This document shows positions 1 to 8,987 of a stretch of 16,138 nucleotides of DNA, in pieces (position 1 is the first letter of the stretch; every line of letters starts with the position of its first letter). The translations under genes were made by a program, and so were the position numbers. The stretch comes from Podochytrium sp. JEL0797. Lineage: Eukaryota > Chytridiomycota > Chytridiomycetes > Chytridiales > Chytriomycetaceae. Under the pieces are notes generated by a model that did not search any database, had not been told where the DNA came from, and saw only the letters and a list, made by a program, of their open reading frames with translations. The stretch lies in assembly GCA_027596195.1 (NCBI GenBank), contig JADGJG010000584.1, positions 1 through 16,138 on the forward strand. Direction: 5' to 3'.

Positions 1-62
1 GCGCTCCGCCCCCCCCTGCGCCCCCCCGTTTCCTCTGCGGGGGCGGGGGGGGGGGGCGCCCC
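1..62. repeat. C-run / G-run low-complexity window edge
   Basis: The first 62 bases are almost entirely C runs (left half) followed by G runs (right half), so they could fold on themselves as an inverted C/G pair. No coding signal is visible. Together with the long G run at the other end of the window, this looks like a contig edge next to low-complexity sequence or an assembly artefact. Confidence 0.6.
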
Positions 63-686
63 ATCCTGAGCACAAGAAAAGAAAGGATGTTGCAAACGAT
101 TCCCGCTCACCTCGGTTTGGGCATTCGAAATGCTGAAGATATGGACAGTATATCTCACGTACTCGGCTTTCACTTCTATCGTTCGGCAAATACCGGAGTC
201 AAAACAAATCCAGGGGTTTCGTCCGAAAGGTGCAACTTTGTTGCTGCGAATGCCAACTGACCTGCCAAAGCGTCTTGCTTTACGACTCTGATTTCCGTTG
301 AGATAGAGTCGTCTCCAGATGCTGAACAGACAATTAAGCGTGCGTATGAGGGCGGCATAACGAACAAGGAACGCTCACGCCGTGCTTCGCCCGAAAGGAG
401 GTAGGTAATGTGGACGCTGTTGCGGTGCGAATCCGCGTATTTCTGGAGGAGTCTGGGTGGATGGTGAGCTGTGGGCAACGGGAAATAAGGCCGGCGAATG
501 ACTCAACTCTTTGGCTTCGTTCACGGAAACGCCCGCCGCACGCGAGAGCGATCGATACGTGACCTAGTGGGGAAGCGTGAGAGAAATGTCAAACGAGGAA
601 CCTGCAGAAACTTTACCACGTCGCCACCGCCCTTGAGAATCGAATCGATATGTTGCATCGTTTTTTTCTTTCCAAGTTTTCCAAAA
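63..686. other. Gene-poor leader upstream of MetRS
   Basis: I see no supported gene here. Open frames on either strand (for example 176-478 on the minus strand, whose longest form begins at a TTG codon) have no recognisable domain. The last part, with the T-rich stretch at 660-680, is the likely promoter and 5' UTR of the MetRS gene that starts at 687. A 60-residue minus-strand frame from the ATG near 357 down to 176 could be the last exon of an unseen gene, but nothing supports it. Confidence 0.4.
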
Positions 687-3527
687 ATGGCTGATCCAAG
701 CGTTGTCATCAAGCTCGACCACCACAGCCGCAAAGTGTGCGTATCGCCTGCATACCGTATGATCGCATAGTAACCGTTGTATATCCACACATCTGCCACG
801 TTTCCAGGCTTCCCGTTGAGGGCAAGAAGAACGTGCTGATCACAAGTGCTCTGCCTTACGTTAACAACATCCCCCACTTGGGCAACATTATTGGTTGCGT
901 TCTCAGTGCGGATGTCTATGCCAGGTGTGTTGCAGCTGTCATTTCCCTTGTTCACCACAGTGTGGAGGAACGAATGACGTGTCCCAATCCCTCCCGCTGC
1001 TCTTCGACTCCCCGTAAACTCCAACCTTGGTCACTGATTGTGTGAATCGAAATAGATACTGCCGTTTGAGAGGATACAACACTCTCTACGTCTGCGGAAC
1101 CGATGAATATGGAACTGCTACCGAGACGAAGGCTCTCCAAGAAAAGTTGACTTGCCAGGAGATTTGCGACAAGTACCACAAGCACCACAAGGACACGTAC
1201 GATTGGTTCGATATCGACTTTGATGTCTTTGGACGAACGAGTACCCCAGCCCAAACAAAGTGAGTCGTCAACCTGACATTTGCGCAGCGAAAAACGAAAC
1301 CCCCCCCCCCCCATGAATTCGGATCTGTCAGTTTCGATGCAAGAATCAGAGTGATTCTATCCCGTAGTGCAAATTGCGATTCGAGAATTCGTTGATACAA
1401 CTCGTCGTAATCGAAGCCGCTCAACCCTATTAAACAAGCGCCTACCTTCATCCCCCAGAATCACCCAGGACATTTTCCTCCAACTCGACAACAACGGCAA
1501 AACCGAACATCAAACCGTTACTCAGCTCTACTGCGAGACCCACAACAGTTTCCTTGCCGATCGTTTCGTTCACGGAACGTGTCCCAACTGTGCTTACGAC
1601 GACGCAGGCGGTGACCAGTGCGACCAGTGTGGAAAATTGCTGAACGCCACGGAGCTGATTAACCCCAAGTGCAAGTTGGATGGAGCCAAGCCAGTGATTA
1701 GGGATTCGAGACATGTGTTCTTGAACTTGACGGATGCGCAGGAGGGATTGGAGGCGTGGGTTGACAAGTCCAGTGTGGAAGGTGAGCATCCAATCTCCTT
1801 GTTTTGTTGATCGAGGATTCCCAGTGCTAAATGCCTTTCGCTCACAATTAGGGAAATGGTCCACCAACTCCATCAACATCACCAAGTCGTGGCTGAAGGA
1901 AGGACTCAAACCCCGTTGCATCACTCGTGACTTGAAGTGGGGTGTCAAAGTGCCCAAAGAAGAGTTCAAGGACAAGGTCTTTTACGTGTGGTTCGACGCT
2001 CCGATCGGATACCTTTCCATCACGGCCGGATACACGGACGAATGGGAAAAGTGGTGGAAGAACGAGGAGAACGTCAAGTTGTACCAGTTTATGGGAAAAG
2101 ACAACGTTCCCTTCCACACGGTCCTGTTCCCAAGTTCTTTGATTGGAACGGGAGACAAGTACACGTTGTTGCACCACCTTTCGACCACTGGTGATTGCTG
2201 CCCCCCCTTTTCTCTTCTCCCTCGCCCTTCCGCAACTAACTCGATTCCGCAATAGAATACCTGCAATACGAAACCGTGAAATTCTCGAAATCTCGTGGAG
2301 TCGGAGTCTTTGGAAACAACGTGTCTGAGTCTCAAATCCCCGTTGACGTGTGGCGTTACTACCTCCTCTCGAACCGCCCCGAAACTGCCGATTCTCAATT
2401 CTCCTGGACGCCCTTTATCACGGCCAACAACAGTGAGCTCTTGGCCAACCTTGGAAACTTTGTCAACAGAGTCATGAAGTTCACGACGGCGAAATATGAG
2501 AGCAAGGTTCCCGCTTATGATGTGACGGGACCGGCCGAGCAGAAGTTGATTGCGGAAGTGAACGCTGCTCTGACACAGTACATTGACAATGTCGAGAGCT
2601 GCAAGAGTTTGAGGGCTGGTCTCAAGATTGTCATGGAGATTTCCTCGCTTGGAAACGGATATCTGCAAGGTGATTTGTTTTCTCGCCGATTTTTTGGATG
2701 AACCTTAACATCCTTTTCTGGTGATAGACAACAAAATCGACAACACCCTCTTCCTCAACCACCGCGAGCGCTGCAACACGGTCGTCGCCATGTCTCTCAA
2801 CCTCGCGTACCTCATCAGTGCTCTCGTGTACCCCTACCTCCCGAGCACCAGCACCAACATTTGCCGCCAACTGAACCTCCCGACTCGCAAAATCACCGAC
2901 ACTTGGAGTGGCAAAGACATTACCGCGGGACACGTGCTTGGAAAAGTGGACTATCTCTTCACGCGAATCGACGAAAAGAGAGCCGACGAGTTGAGAGCCA
3001 AGTATTCGGGAGCCGCCCAGAACGCGACTGCACCTGCGGCTGCCAAACCCAACAAGAAGGCTGCTGCCAAGAAGGTTGTGTTGTTGAGTGAAGCTCCTGC
3101 TGGGATGGAAAAGACGGCTGAGATTGTGGCGTTGGAGAGTGACGTCAAGGCGGCTGGAGAGGTTGTGCGTCAGATGAAGACGGACAATGTTGTGGGTGAC
3201 GCGTTGCAGGCTGCGTTGGCGAATTTGGTTGCCAAGAAGGAGGCGTTGACGGCTGAGGTGGCCAAGTTGGGTGGGGGTGCGGCTGCTGCTCCTGCTCCTG
3301 TTACTGCTGCCGCTGGTGTCAAGAAGGAGAAGAAGGAGAAGAAGGAGAAGAACAAGGGAACTGGGGCTCCTGCTAAAGCTACTCCTGCCAAGCCTGAGGC
3401 CGTGGTTGCGGCTGTGAAGGCAGAGACAGTTGTGCAACAAGTCAAAGCCGTGCCTGCTGCGGCCGAGAAAACTGACGCGCCGGTTCAATATTTGTGGAAC
3501 GGATGGGGGTGGATTATTCGCGAGTAA
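687..3527 (+). CDS. Cytosolic methionyl-tRNA synthetase with C-terminal WHEP domain
   Basis: This class I aminoacyl-tRNA synthetase charges tRNA-Met with methionine in the cytosol. Seven exons join in frame: 687-736, 808-924, 1056-1259, 1459-1781, 1852-2190, 2256-2669 and 2728-3527, giving 748 aa; all six introns are GT-AG (58-199 nt). The ATG at 687 has an A-rich context and gives [19 protein letters not shown] after splicing. Visible motifs are HLGN (HIGH-type, about residues 40-43), the zinc knuckle CPNC..CDQC (165-181) and KFSKS (KMSKS-type, 353-357), followed by the helical anticodon-binding region. The core resembles yeast MetRS ([24 protein letters not shown]). The protein lacks the N-terminal GST-like domain of the yeast and human enzymes and has a WHEP-like helical hairpin near residues 617-660. 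A Lys/Glu- and Ala/Pro-rich tail follows, ending in a Trp-rich stretch (LWNGWGW). Identification is very secure; the first exon is slightly less so. Confidence 0.95.
1300..1312. repeat. Poly-C tract in MetRS intron 3
   Basis: Thirteen consecutive C lie inside the 199-nt third intron of MetRS. It is one of several C/G homopolymers in the non-coding parts of this window. Confidence 0.8.
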
Positions 3528-3541
3528 ATTTTGAATTCTAA

Positions 3542-3547
3542 AATAAA
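3542..3547 (+). terminator. AATAAA polyadenylation signal of MetRS
   Basis: An exact AATAAA hexamer lies 15 nt after the MetRS stop codon in an A/T-rich stretch. Position and sequence fit a poly(A) signal, although fungal signals are degenerate. Confidence 0.5.
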
Positions 3548-3751
3548 GGATATTTGAAGGATTGAGGAGTCGAGGTTGTTGTCAAACAAACTGATGCAAA
3601 CAAAGGAGTCGAAGAAATATGTACTGTATTAATTAAATGCTGATGAAGAAGGGAAGGTGTCGATGGAGAAAAATTCTTTCATTCCCCTTTTCCCAATATT
3701 ACATAAAATGAAAAATACATGAAGGAGAAATGAACAACATTCGACTGCATC

Positions 3752-3760
3752 GCATAAATA
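3752..3760 (+). promoter_or_regulatory. TATA-like element upstream of the 3795 gene
   Basis: CATAAATAC lies about 35 nt before the start codon at 3795. It is a plausible TATA element giving a very short 5' leader. The match is imperfect and no transcript evidence is available. Confidence 0.3.
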
Positions 3761-3794
3761 CACGCAACGAAAGAACGAGGAATGGGTCAAAAAG

Positions 3795-4496
3795 ATGAAA
3801 CTGCTTTCGCTTGTTCTTGCGTTGGTCGCAACACGCGCGCTTGCCCTCGACGCGACAACACCGCAAGACATTGCCGATACCTTGGACTCTGAATGCCTGA
3901 GAGAAGCATGCGAGCAAGATTGCCTCGCCGCAGCGGGCCTCATCCAGCCTCTCACGATCGCCCTCCTTCAGTCGTTTTGCGAGAAAATGGACGCCAATCT
4001 CCAGACCTTCAAGTCGTGCCTTTCAAAAGCCAACTGTTCTACCTCTGATTCGTTCCTTATGAACAAAGTTGGAGGCGATATTCCTCAATATTGCCAAGCT
4101 GTTTTGGCCGCAGAAACCTCCACCGGCGCCCTCATGGCGCCACCAGTGAATTTGACTCCCGCTCTATCTTCGTCGTCAAATGAGCCTCAAAGTTTGGCGA
4201 ATGCTGTCGCGATGCTTGAGAGTCCAAATTCGATCGCTGTTGCAATGCCGGCTCCCGCGCCGTCTGCAACTCAGGCTGCGGCAACCATTCCAGCACCATT
4301 ATCAGAGACTCAGGCACCACCTTTGATGGTGCCACCAGTAGTCAGTTCAGTACCACATCAAACAATTTCCCCCTCCCATCAAGTAGTTTCGCCACTCGGG
4401 GCCTCCGTCCCCAAGCTTTTCGTGGGAGCAGGCGGGAAAATGGCTATCAGTGCATTTGTAACATTCCTTTGTGTCGTTTATTCGTTGTCTGTTTAA
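3795..4496 (+). CDS. Secreted, probably GPI-anchored six-cysteine (CFEM-like) protein
   Basis: This 233-aa single-exon protein starts with a clear signal peptide (MKLLSLVLALVATRALA, cleavage likely after ALA). It ends in a hydrophobic tail after GAGGK (AISAFVTFLCVVYSLSV), as in GPI-anchored cell-surface proteins. Between them, cysteines at 39, 43, 62, 75, 81 and 100 follow C-x3-C-x18-C-x12-C-x5-C-x18-C, with one extra at 34. From about residue 105 the chain is a Ser/Pro/Ala-rich stalk. The spacing resembles the fungal CFEM domain (normally eight cysteines) without the CxC portion and without an obvious heme-ligand Asp. The same spacing recurs in the 7022-7617 gene. NCS (80-82) and NLT are possible N-glycosylation sites. 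The architecture is firm; CFEM membership is inference, and no specific function can be assigned. Confidence 0.75.
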   Translation: MKLLSLVLALVATRALALDATTPQDIADTLDSECLREACEQDCLAAAGLIQPLTIALLQSFCEKMDANLQTFKSCLSKANCSTSDSFLMNKVGGDIPQYCQAVLAAETSTGALMAPPVNLTPALSSSSNEPQSLANAVAMLESPNSIAVAMPAPAPSATQAAATIPAPLSETQAPPLMVPPVVSSVPHQTISPSHQVVSPLGASVPKLFVGAGGKMAISAFVTFLCVVYSLSV

Positions 4497-4841
4497 GAAT
4501 CCCTGGGATATTACATTTTTTCTCATTGTTTCTTTTTTTCTTTTCTCTTAAGTACGAAAAACGTATCAGACGGCGCCCGCAAACCAAACGCCACTGTCTC
4601 CGCCGAATCTCTAAAAGGAATTTAATACTCCCCTTGGGGATTTAAAAACGTTCATACCTTTTTTTTTGGGGTCAACTACCAATTCGTTTTTCTTTTGCGA
4701 AAGACTTCACTCACCTTTCGGTAAAAATGCAGCTGCCCAATGGCGTGGGGTTTCTAAATTAAAATAGAGAAAGACATGCGCCAAGGATGACGCACCATGA
4801 GTGTGGAGAAAAGCCAAGCATTTGTTTTTTGATTTTGCAAA
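4497..4841. other. Intergenic spacer
   Basis: This 345-bp spacer between two plus-strand genes is T-rich at its left end (3' region of the 3795 gene) and contains a T run with G near 4662-4673. I see no gene, RNA or clear promoter motif in it. Confidence 0.5.
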
Positions 4842-6430
4842 ATGATGTATTTTGTCGGCCTTTCTGGGCTGCGGCGTGTGTCGCTGCATTCCGCTATGAA
4901 GTCGCCTAGCTCTGCACTGCCTAGCCAAGAAAGCGCCCTGGTTTGCGAAGCCTTCCTAGAGGATGAGGAATGCGCCCCTGAGTCCCCGCCTGGTCCCTCC
5001 TCGCCCACTTCCACTCCGCTTCCCGCCGCCCAAACAAACAACGCGCCGCCCTCGAAGGCAAAGAAGAAACGCCTCGCCCGCAAACGCCGCCAAACCCAAA
5101 GGTATTCACGACCCCTTCCTCTCACCCCTCTGACTTGACCTACTTCAGACCCGTCGCCAATTTGAACGTCAAAGCCGAAACACTCCCTGCCCCGATACCT
5201 CCGCCTTCTGCCCTTCTAGTCCCGGAACCAGTAGCATTGCCCATCCTTCCGCCGAATCCGACCCAGAGAGTGCTGTCGCCCGTCGTGCCGCCGGTCAAGA
5301 AATTGGCACAGCCACCAATTCTTCCGCCCGACACCAACCCGCCGCCCACTTCTTGGTCTCACACCGCTTCCAAAATCAACATCGTTCCACAAAACCACCA
5401 GCTGCAGCTACCCACCGGTGCGCCATCACCCACGGACAAAGAGTGGAGTTCTGCTTGGTCCGACCAATCAACACCTTCCACAACAACCAGCTCTTTGGCC
5501 CCGTCACACCAAGCCATTCGAGTCTTGTCCGACTCAACCCAACCAGAAATCGCTGTTCCCGCCCCTCCGATAGCTGAACCCCTTCCATCTCCAACCCTCC
5601 CCACCTTTCAGCAACAACAGCAACAGCAACAGCATTTCAACCCCCGAATGGTCCCTCCCTCCGTCCACACAGCGACACATATGCCAATTCTTGTTCCGAT
5701 CCCTCCAAACATGTACCCCCCCTATTTCCAAGCACCCCAGCAGTTTTGGTACCCCCCTCCGCCTCCAAACCTTCAGTTCTTTGCTCCTGCCGTCCAATAC
5801 GTGAACTACCCAATGGAATATGATAATATCATGTACGCGCCACACGAACAGCAATTCGCAGACGGCGCACCCCATTGCAACACTTTCACGCCCTTCCAAA
5901 ATGAGTTTTACCACTACCAAAACGCATACGCCCCCCAACCCGAAGAATATAACCGCTTTGGTGGCATCAACCACCACGACGCCGCCGCCATGTTTCAGGA
6001 ACCGGCCAACCCGTCGCCCAACTTTGCATTTCCTTCGAATGTGATCTACAACGACGACAGCCTGTATCACGCGAATGAGTTTCCATTCGCGAATGAGCTC
6101 GTGCAGCCAACCGTTTCACCGGCTTCCCCTCAACGTACTCCTATCGCGCCGCGTCCAGCTGTGAGGATTGAACCTCCGCAGGTGTATACGCAGCAGCAGA
6201 CTTTCATAGACCTGCCTCGCGTTGAGACTTTGAGTTCGCCGGGTAGTGGTGGTGGTGGTGTGGCTTCCGGACCGCTGTTGGGGCCTTCTCCGTCGTCGTG
6301 CGCTCCGTCGCCGTTGACCTCCAAGGGAAGTACGTATGGAAGCATTGGGCAGAATCGGGGTGGGAGTGCGGGGAAATCGTCTGGTGCTGGCGGGAGTGGG
6401 GGTGAGAGGAAGGGGTGGAGCTTGTTTTGA
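4842..6430 (+). CDS. Proline/glutamine-rich low-complexity protein with basic patch
   Basis: Two exons (4842-5101 and 5149-6430) join across a 47-nt GT-AG intron with the codon AG|A, giving 513 aa. The start could be 4842, 4845 or the downstream ATG at 4896. I do not recognise the family. Exon 1 ends in a strongly basic stretch (KAKKKRLARKRRQ, about residues 72-84) that could be a nuclear-localisation or nucleic-acid-binding segment. The rest is disordered in character: proline-rich, an eight-residue Q run, an aromatic/Pro/Asn/Gln-rich middle (FWYPPPPPNLQFF) resembling prion-like domains, and a Gly/Ser-rich C-terminus. Residues 391-400 (SLYHANEFPF) loosely resemble the PABP-binding PAM2 motif but lack the exact spacing. 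An RNA-associated or regulatory role is a guess. The continuous 1.28-kb second exon supports a real gene. Confidence 0.65.
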
Positions 6431-7021
6431 GGGGTCTTTTGGGCGCCTTTCTCGCAAATCTGCGTTGTTGTGTTTATTTGCTTGTACAAAATAACAGTGT
6501 ATTGAGTCGTCTTTGTGTGAGTGTTTTCACGTGTCCATGTATCAAGCAATTAAAAATGAAATAGTCGTTTGGGAATTTTTGAGTGGCTCGCGGCTCGTGT
6601 TTCAACAGGATTTATGTTGCCAAATTATCCAGCGGGGGCGTATTCGTTTCCAAAACCAAAACTTGAGAATGAGACCCAGCACCACTTCAACTTCGACCAC
6701 AAACAATTATCACCCGTCGCCTGCAAAAATTCTGCAGGTGGGGATGGGGCTTATGTTATATCAAATGCGTAAACCACAGGTATAACCAGTCTAATCAGGG
6801 CACTGGTTAATGGTTTGGACATTGAGAAAAAAGTATCGCCGTCGGTGAATCAAACATGGGAAGGAGCGTGTTCGTTATCCCATGAGCAAACTACCAAAGC
6901 ACGCCCGAGTATGGCCATGGGCACACGTTTTTAAAATTCAAAACATTCACTTTATTCTAATCAATTAGACAAAACTATCAAACAAAAGGGAGAAAAAGAC
7001 TCTCTGTTTTGGATCCCGATT
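6431..7021. other. Convergent intergenic spacer
   Basis: This roughly 590-bp spacer separates two convergent genes. Its right edge holds the 3' region of the minus-strand gene that ends at 7022. Short open frames here have no recognisable content. I see no RNA gene or repeat. Confidence 0.5.
6952..6957 (-). terminator. AATAAA polyadenylation signal of the 7022-7617 gene
   Basis: Read on the minus strand, AATAAA occurs about 65 nt beyond the stop codon at 7022, in an A/T-rich region. It is a likely poly(A) signal. Confidence 0.5.
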
Positions 7022-7617
7022 TTAGACAACAGCGACGGCCAGCATCATGGCAAGAGCCGCAACAACTCCGTACACGGTGGTAGCACCAGAAGTCTTGATC
7101 GTGACGGACGAAACGGGAGGGATCATGATAGCGTTGACGACCGAGGTCGTTGGAGCAGCACCGGAAATACTGTTGGTAGTCACCAGCGAGGCGTTCACGG
7201 GCCCAGCTGGCAACGAAGCCAACTGCATACACGCGTCAGGGAGGATGTTGAACACCATCATGATTTGCGAGTCTTGCGAGGGCAGGCAAGAGGACCCAAT
7301 GCAGCCTTCAATGAGGGCCAACGCGACATCATGGTGCGTGCACAAGTACGAAAAGTACGTGATGCCCAGGAAGGGTGTCGCGGTGGCTGGGACTGCGGTT
7401 TGCAAGCAAGACAAGGCGCAGGCGGGGAGGGTTGCGGAGGCGGTGGTGAGGATGGTGAGGACTTGGGCTTGGTTTGTCGCGGCCTGGAGTAGCGTTGGAA
7501 ATGTTTGAGTGGGGTGGTAATGGAGCAGCAAATGGAGTGCGAAATGGAAGGATTGTTTACCTGGAGGTCAGACGTTGCCGCGGATGGAGTCCAGTTTGCA
7601 GTCGACGTGGTGGACAT
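7022..7617 (-). CDS. Six-cysteine (CFEM-like) protein with GPI-type hydrophobic tail
   Basis: Two exons (7561-7617 and 7022-7483, minus strand) join across a 77-nt GT-AG intron in phase 0, giving 172 aa. Cysteines at 41, 45, 67, 80, 85 and 104 follow C-x3-C-x21-C-x12-C-x4-C-x18-C, almost the same spacing as the 3795-4496 protein. The first pair sits in LPACALSC, which is CFEM-like, but the canonical C-x4-CxC middle and the heme Asp are missing. A Thr/Ser/Ala-rich stalk with one NAS glycosylation site follows, then a C-terminal hydrophobic segment (YGVVAALAMMLAVAVV) like a GPI-attachment signal. The predicted N-terminus (MSTTSTANWTPSAATS) is not a signal peptide, so an upstream exon may be missing or the start is wrong. 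The cysteine core and tail are clear; gene start and function are not. Confidence 0.65.
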
Positions 7618-8099
7618 TGGTGGAGAGATTTTTCTTTTTTGTAGATCGAATGATCGGAGCGTGTTTGTTAATTTAAATCTCGTGGTCCCATTGAGCCCCG
7701 ATGACGGGGGAAATTGGAAAATTTGCGGTAAATTGCGAATTTGTGATTGGTCGAAATTTGCACGAAATCTGAGAGCAAAGTTTCATGTACCCCCATGTGC
7801 TTGACAAACGCAGATCGATACTGTTCCTGAAGCACGAGAATCATGGCGAGTTTAATCACCAACTCAACATGGGAAAGTAGACATTCCATAGTACATGCGA
7901 GAAAAATGAGGAAGGCCAAAATGCATCTGATCAGTAGCGTATGTTATTTTGGGGTAGAGGATTACTTACAGCCATTACGTGAAAGAACATCTCGAGCCTT
8001 GATTTGAACGAGCAAATATTATTAGAAATGAGACATCGAGAATGTCAAGCAAGCGATCGATCGAGGTGAATCAAACTTTCGCCGGGATCGCGTGTGCCG

Positions 8100-8205
8100 G
8101 GCAAGTGATCGAGACAAGCAAGTTGTTCAAGCGTTTACCTACCAGGCAGTGATTTTTTAGGAATGCGCCTGACAGGCAAGCAATCGAGGCAATCAAGTTA
8201 TTTAA
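8100..8205. repeat. Imperfect 31-bp direct repeat, 75-bp spacing
   Basis: A 31-bp block beginning GGCAAGTGATCGAG at 8100 recurs, with about six mismatches, from 8175 (GGCAAGCAATCGAG). A shorter relative (GCAAGCGATCGATCGAGG) lies near 8048-8066. This suggests a decayed tandem repeat of about 75 bp. Confidence 0.5.
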
Positions 8206-8224
8206 TTTTTTTGCTGGAATCATT

Positions 8225-8278
8225 TTTTTGAAGCGGCGTTACTAAACAGAGCCTTTTTGAAGCGGCGTTACTAAACAG
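8225..8278. repeat. Perfect 25-bp direct repeat
   Basis: The 25-bp sequence beginning TTTTTGAAGCGGCG and ending TACTAAACAG occurs at 8225-8249 and again at 8254-8278, separated by four bases. The copies are identical. It lies beyond the stop codon of RPL35 and could be part of its 3' flank or a recent local duplication. Confidence 0.8.
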
Positions 8279-8403
8279 TTTTCTCTCTCACGCGGTCAAT
8301 CAAATCAAAAAACGAATCAAGTCAAGCCAATGTATTTTGAAGCACTCTTCAAACGCCACACAATACACCCCCCCATCCCTCAATTAATGCTCCGAAAGAA
8401 CCT

Positions 8404-8987
8404 TTACGCCTTGATGGCGTACTTTCTCTGAGGGAAGTGCTTGGCCTTCTTGGCAGCCTTGACAGTCTTCTTGGCGAGCTCGAAGGCGGTCATTCTACGA
8501 CGGATGGCACGGGTCTTCTTGACGCGGAGGTCAAGAGGAGCGTACTTGGCACCCTTGTAGTAAAGACGGAGCTGGTCACGCTGAACCTGGCTGATGACGG
8601 TGTTGACACGGGCAATGTCCTTGCGAACGGCAGTGCTAATATGAAAGAGAGAAAAAATATAAATATGATGTTTGTGCTATGATTCGATTACGATTTCGAG
8701 GAATGGGGTCGATCCGTAATTCGACGTGAGTGATCATGCCATCGACAGTGGGAGATAATTGGAATCCAGTCACAATTCGCATTCGCCCAATCAGTTTCCA
8801 TCTCTCCGCTCTTTGGAATACATTCGCCGTTTACTCACATCTTGGGGACAGAGTTTTGCTGCTGCTGCTGGTTGTTGGATGAGGAAGATGCCTGCTTGAC
8901 ACGGAGGGAAGCGAGCTCGTGCTTGAGGTCCTCAAGGTCCTTCTGCAACTCAGCCTTGGACTTGGTGCGCAATTCGTAAGCCTTAAC
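8404..8987 (-). CDS. RPL35: 60S ribosomal protein L35 (uL29), first exon unresolved
   Basis: This is the large-subunit ribosomal protein uL29, located near the polypeptide exit tunnel. Two secure minus-strand exons, 8839-8987 and 8404-8635, join across a 203-nt GT-AG intron (AT|C codon). They encode [15 protein letters not shown], the helical hairpin, then [16 protein letters not shown] and the fungal-type C-terminus [11 protein letters not shown], 126 residues in all. Exon 8839-8987 starts right after an acceptor preceded by a good branch point (TTAAC), so the initiator Met lies in an upstream exon. Candidates are an ATG-only exon at 9403-9405 (AAAATG|GTTCGA) or an exon ending at 9435 (..VAK|GTCAGA). 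An S/N/Q-rich insert including five glutamines from a CAG-type run replaces the usual short Gly-rich loop. Identification is very secure; only the 5' end is open. Confidence 0.93.

Larger units (their letters stand above)
7618..8403. other. Intergenic spacer with direct repeats
   Basis: This 786-bp spacer lies between the start of the six-cysteine gene and the stop of RPL35, both on the minus strand. It should contain the promoter of the first and the 3' UTR of the second. I see no gene. Its right half holds imperfect GGCAAG..ATCGAG repeats and a perfect 25-bp direct repeat, listed separately. Confidence 0.5.

Noticed and set aside
176..478. Minus-strand 100-codon open frame near the left edge
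   Set aside because: It begins at a TTG in its long form, has no recognisable domain and no joined exon partner; at best a last exon of an unseen gene.
521..1024. Minus-strand 167-codon frame opposite the MetRS 5' end
   Set aside because: It is antisense to MetRS exons that rebuild a highly conserved protein.
2631..3488. Minus-strand 285-codon frame opposite the last MetRS exon
   Set aside because: Ser/Arg/Leu-rich translation is the reverse complement of the Ala/Lys-rich MetRS tail; no independent coding signal.
8041..8280. CRISPR-like repeats
   Set aside because: Only two perfect copies with a 4-bp gap in an intron-rich eukaryotic sequence; no regular spacers.
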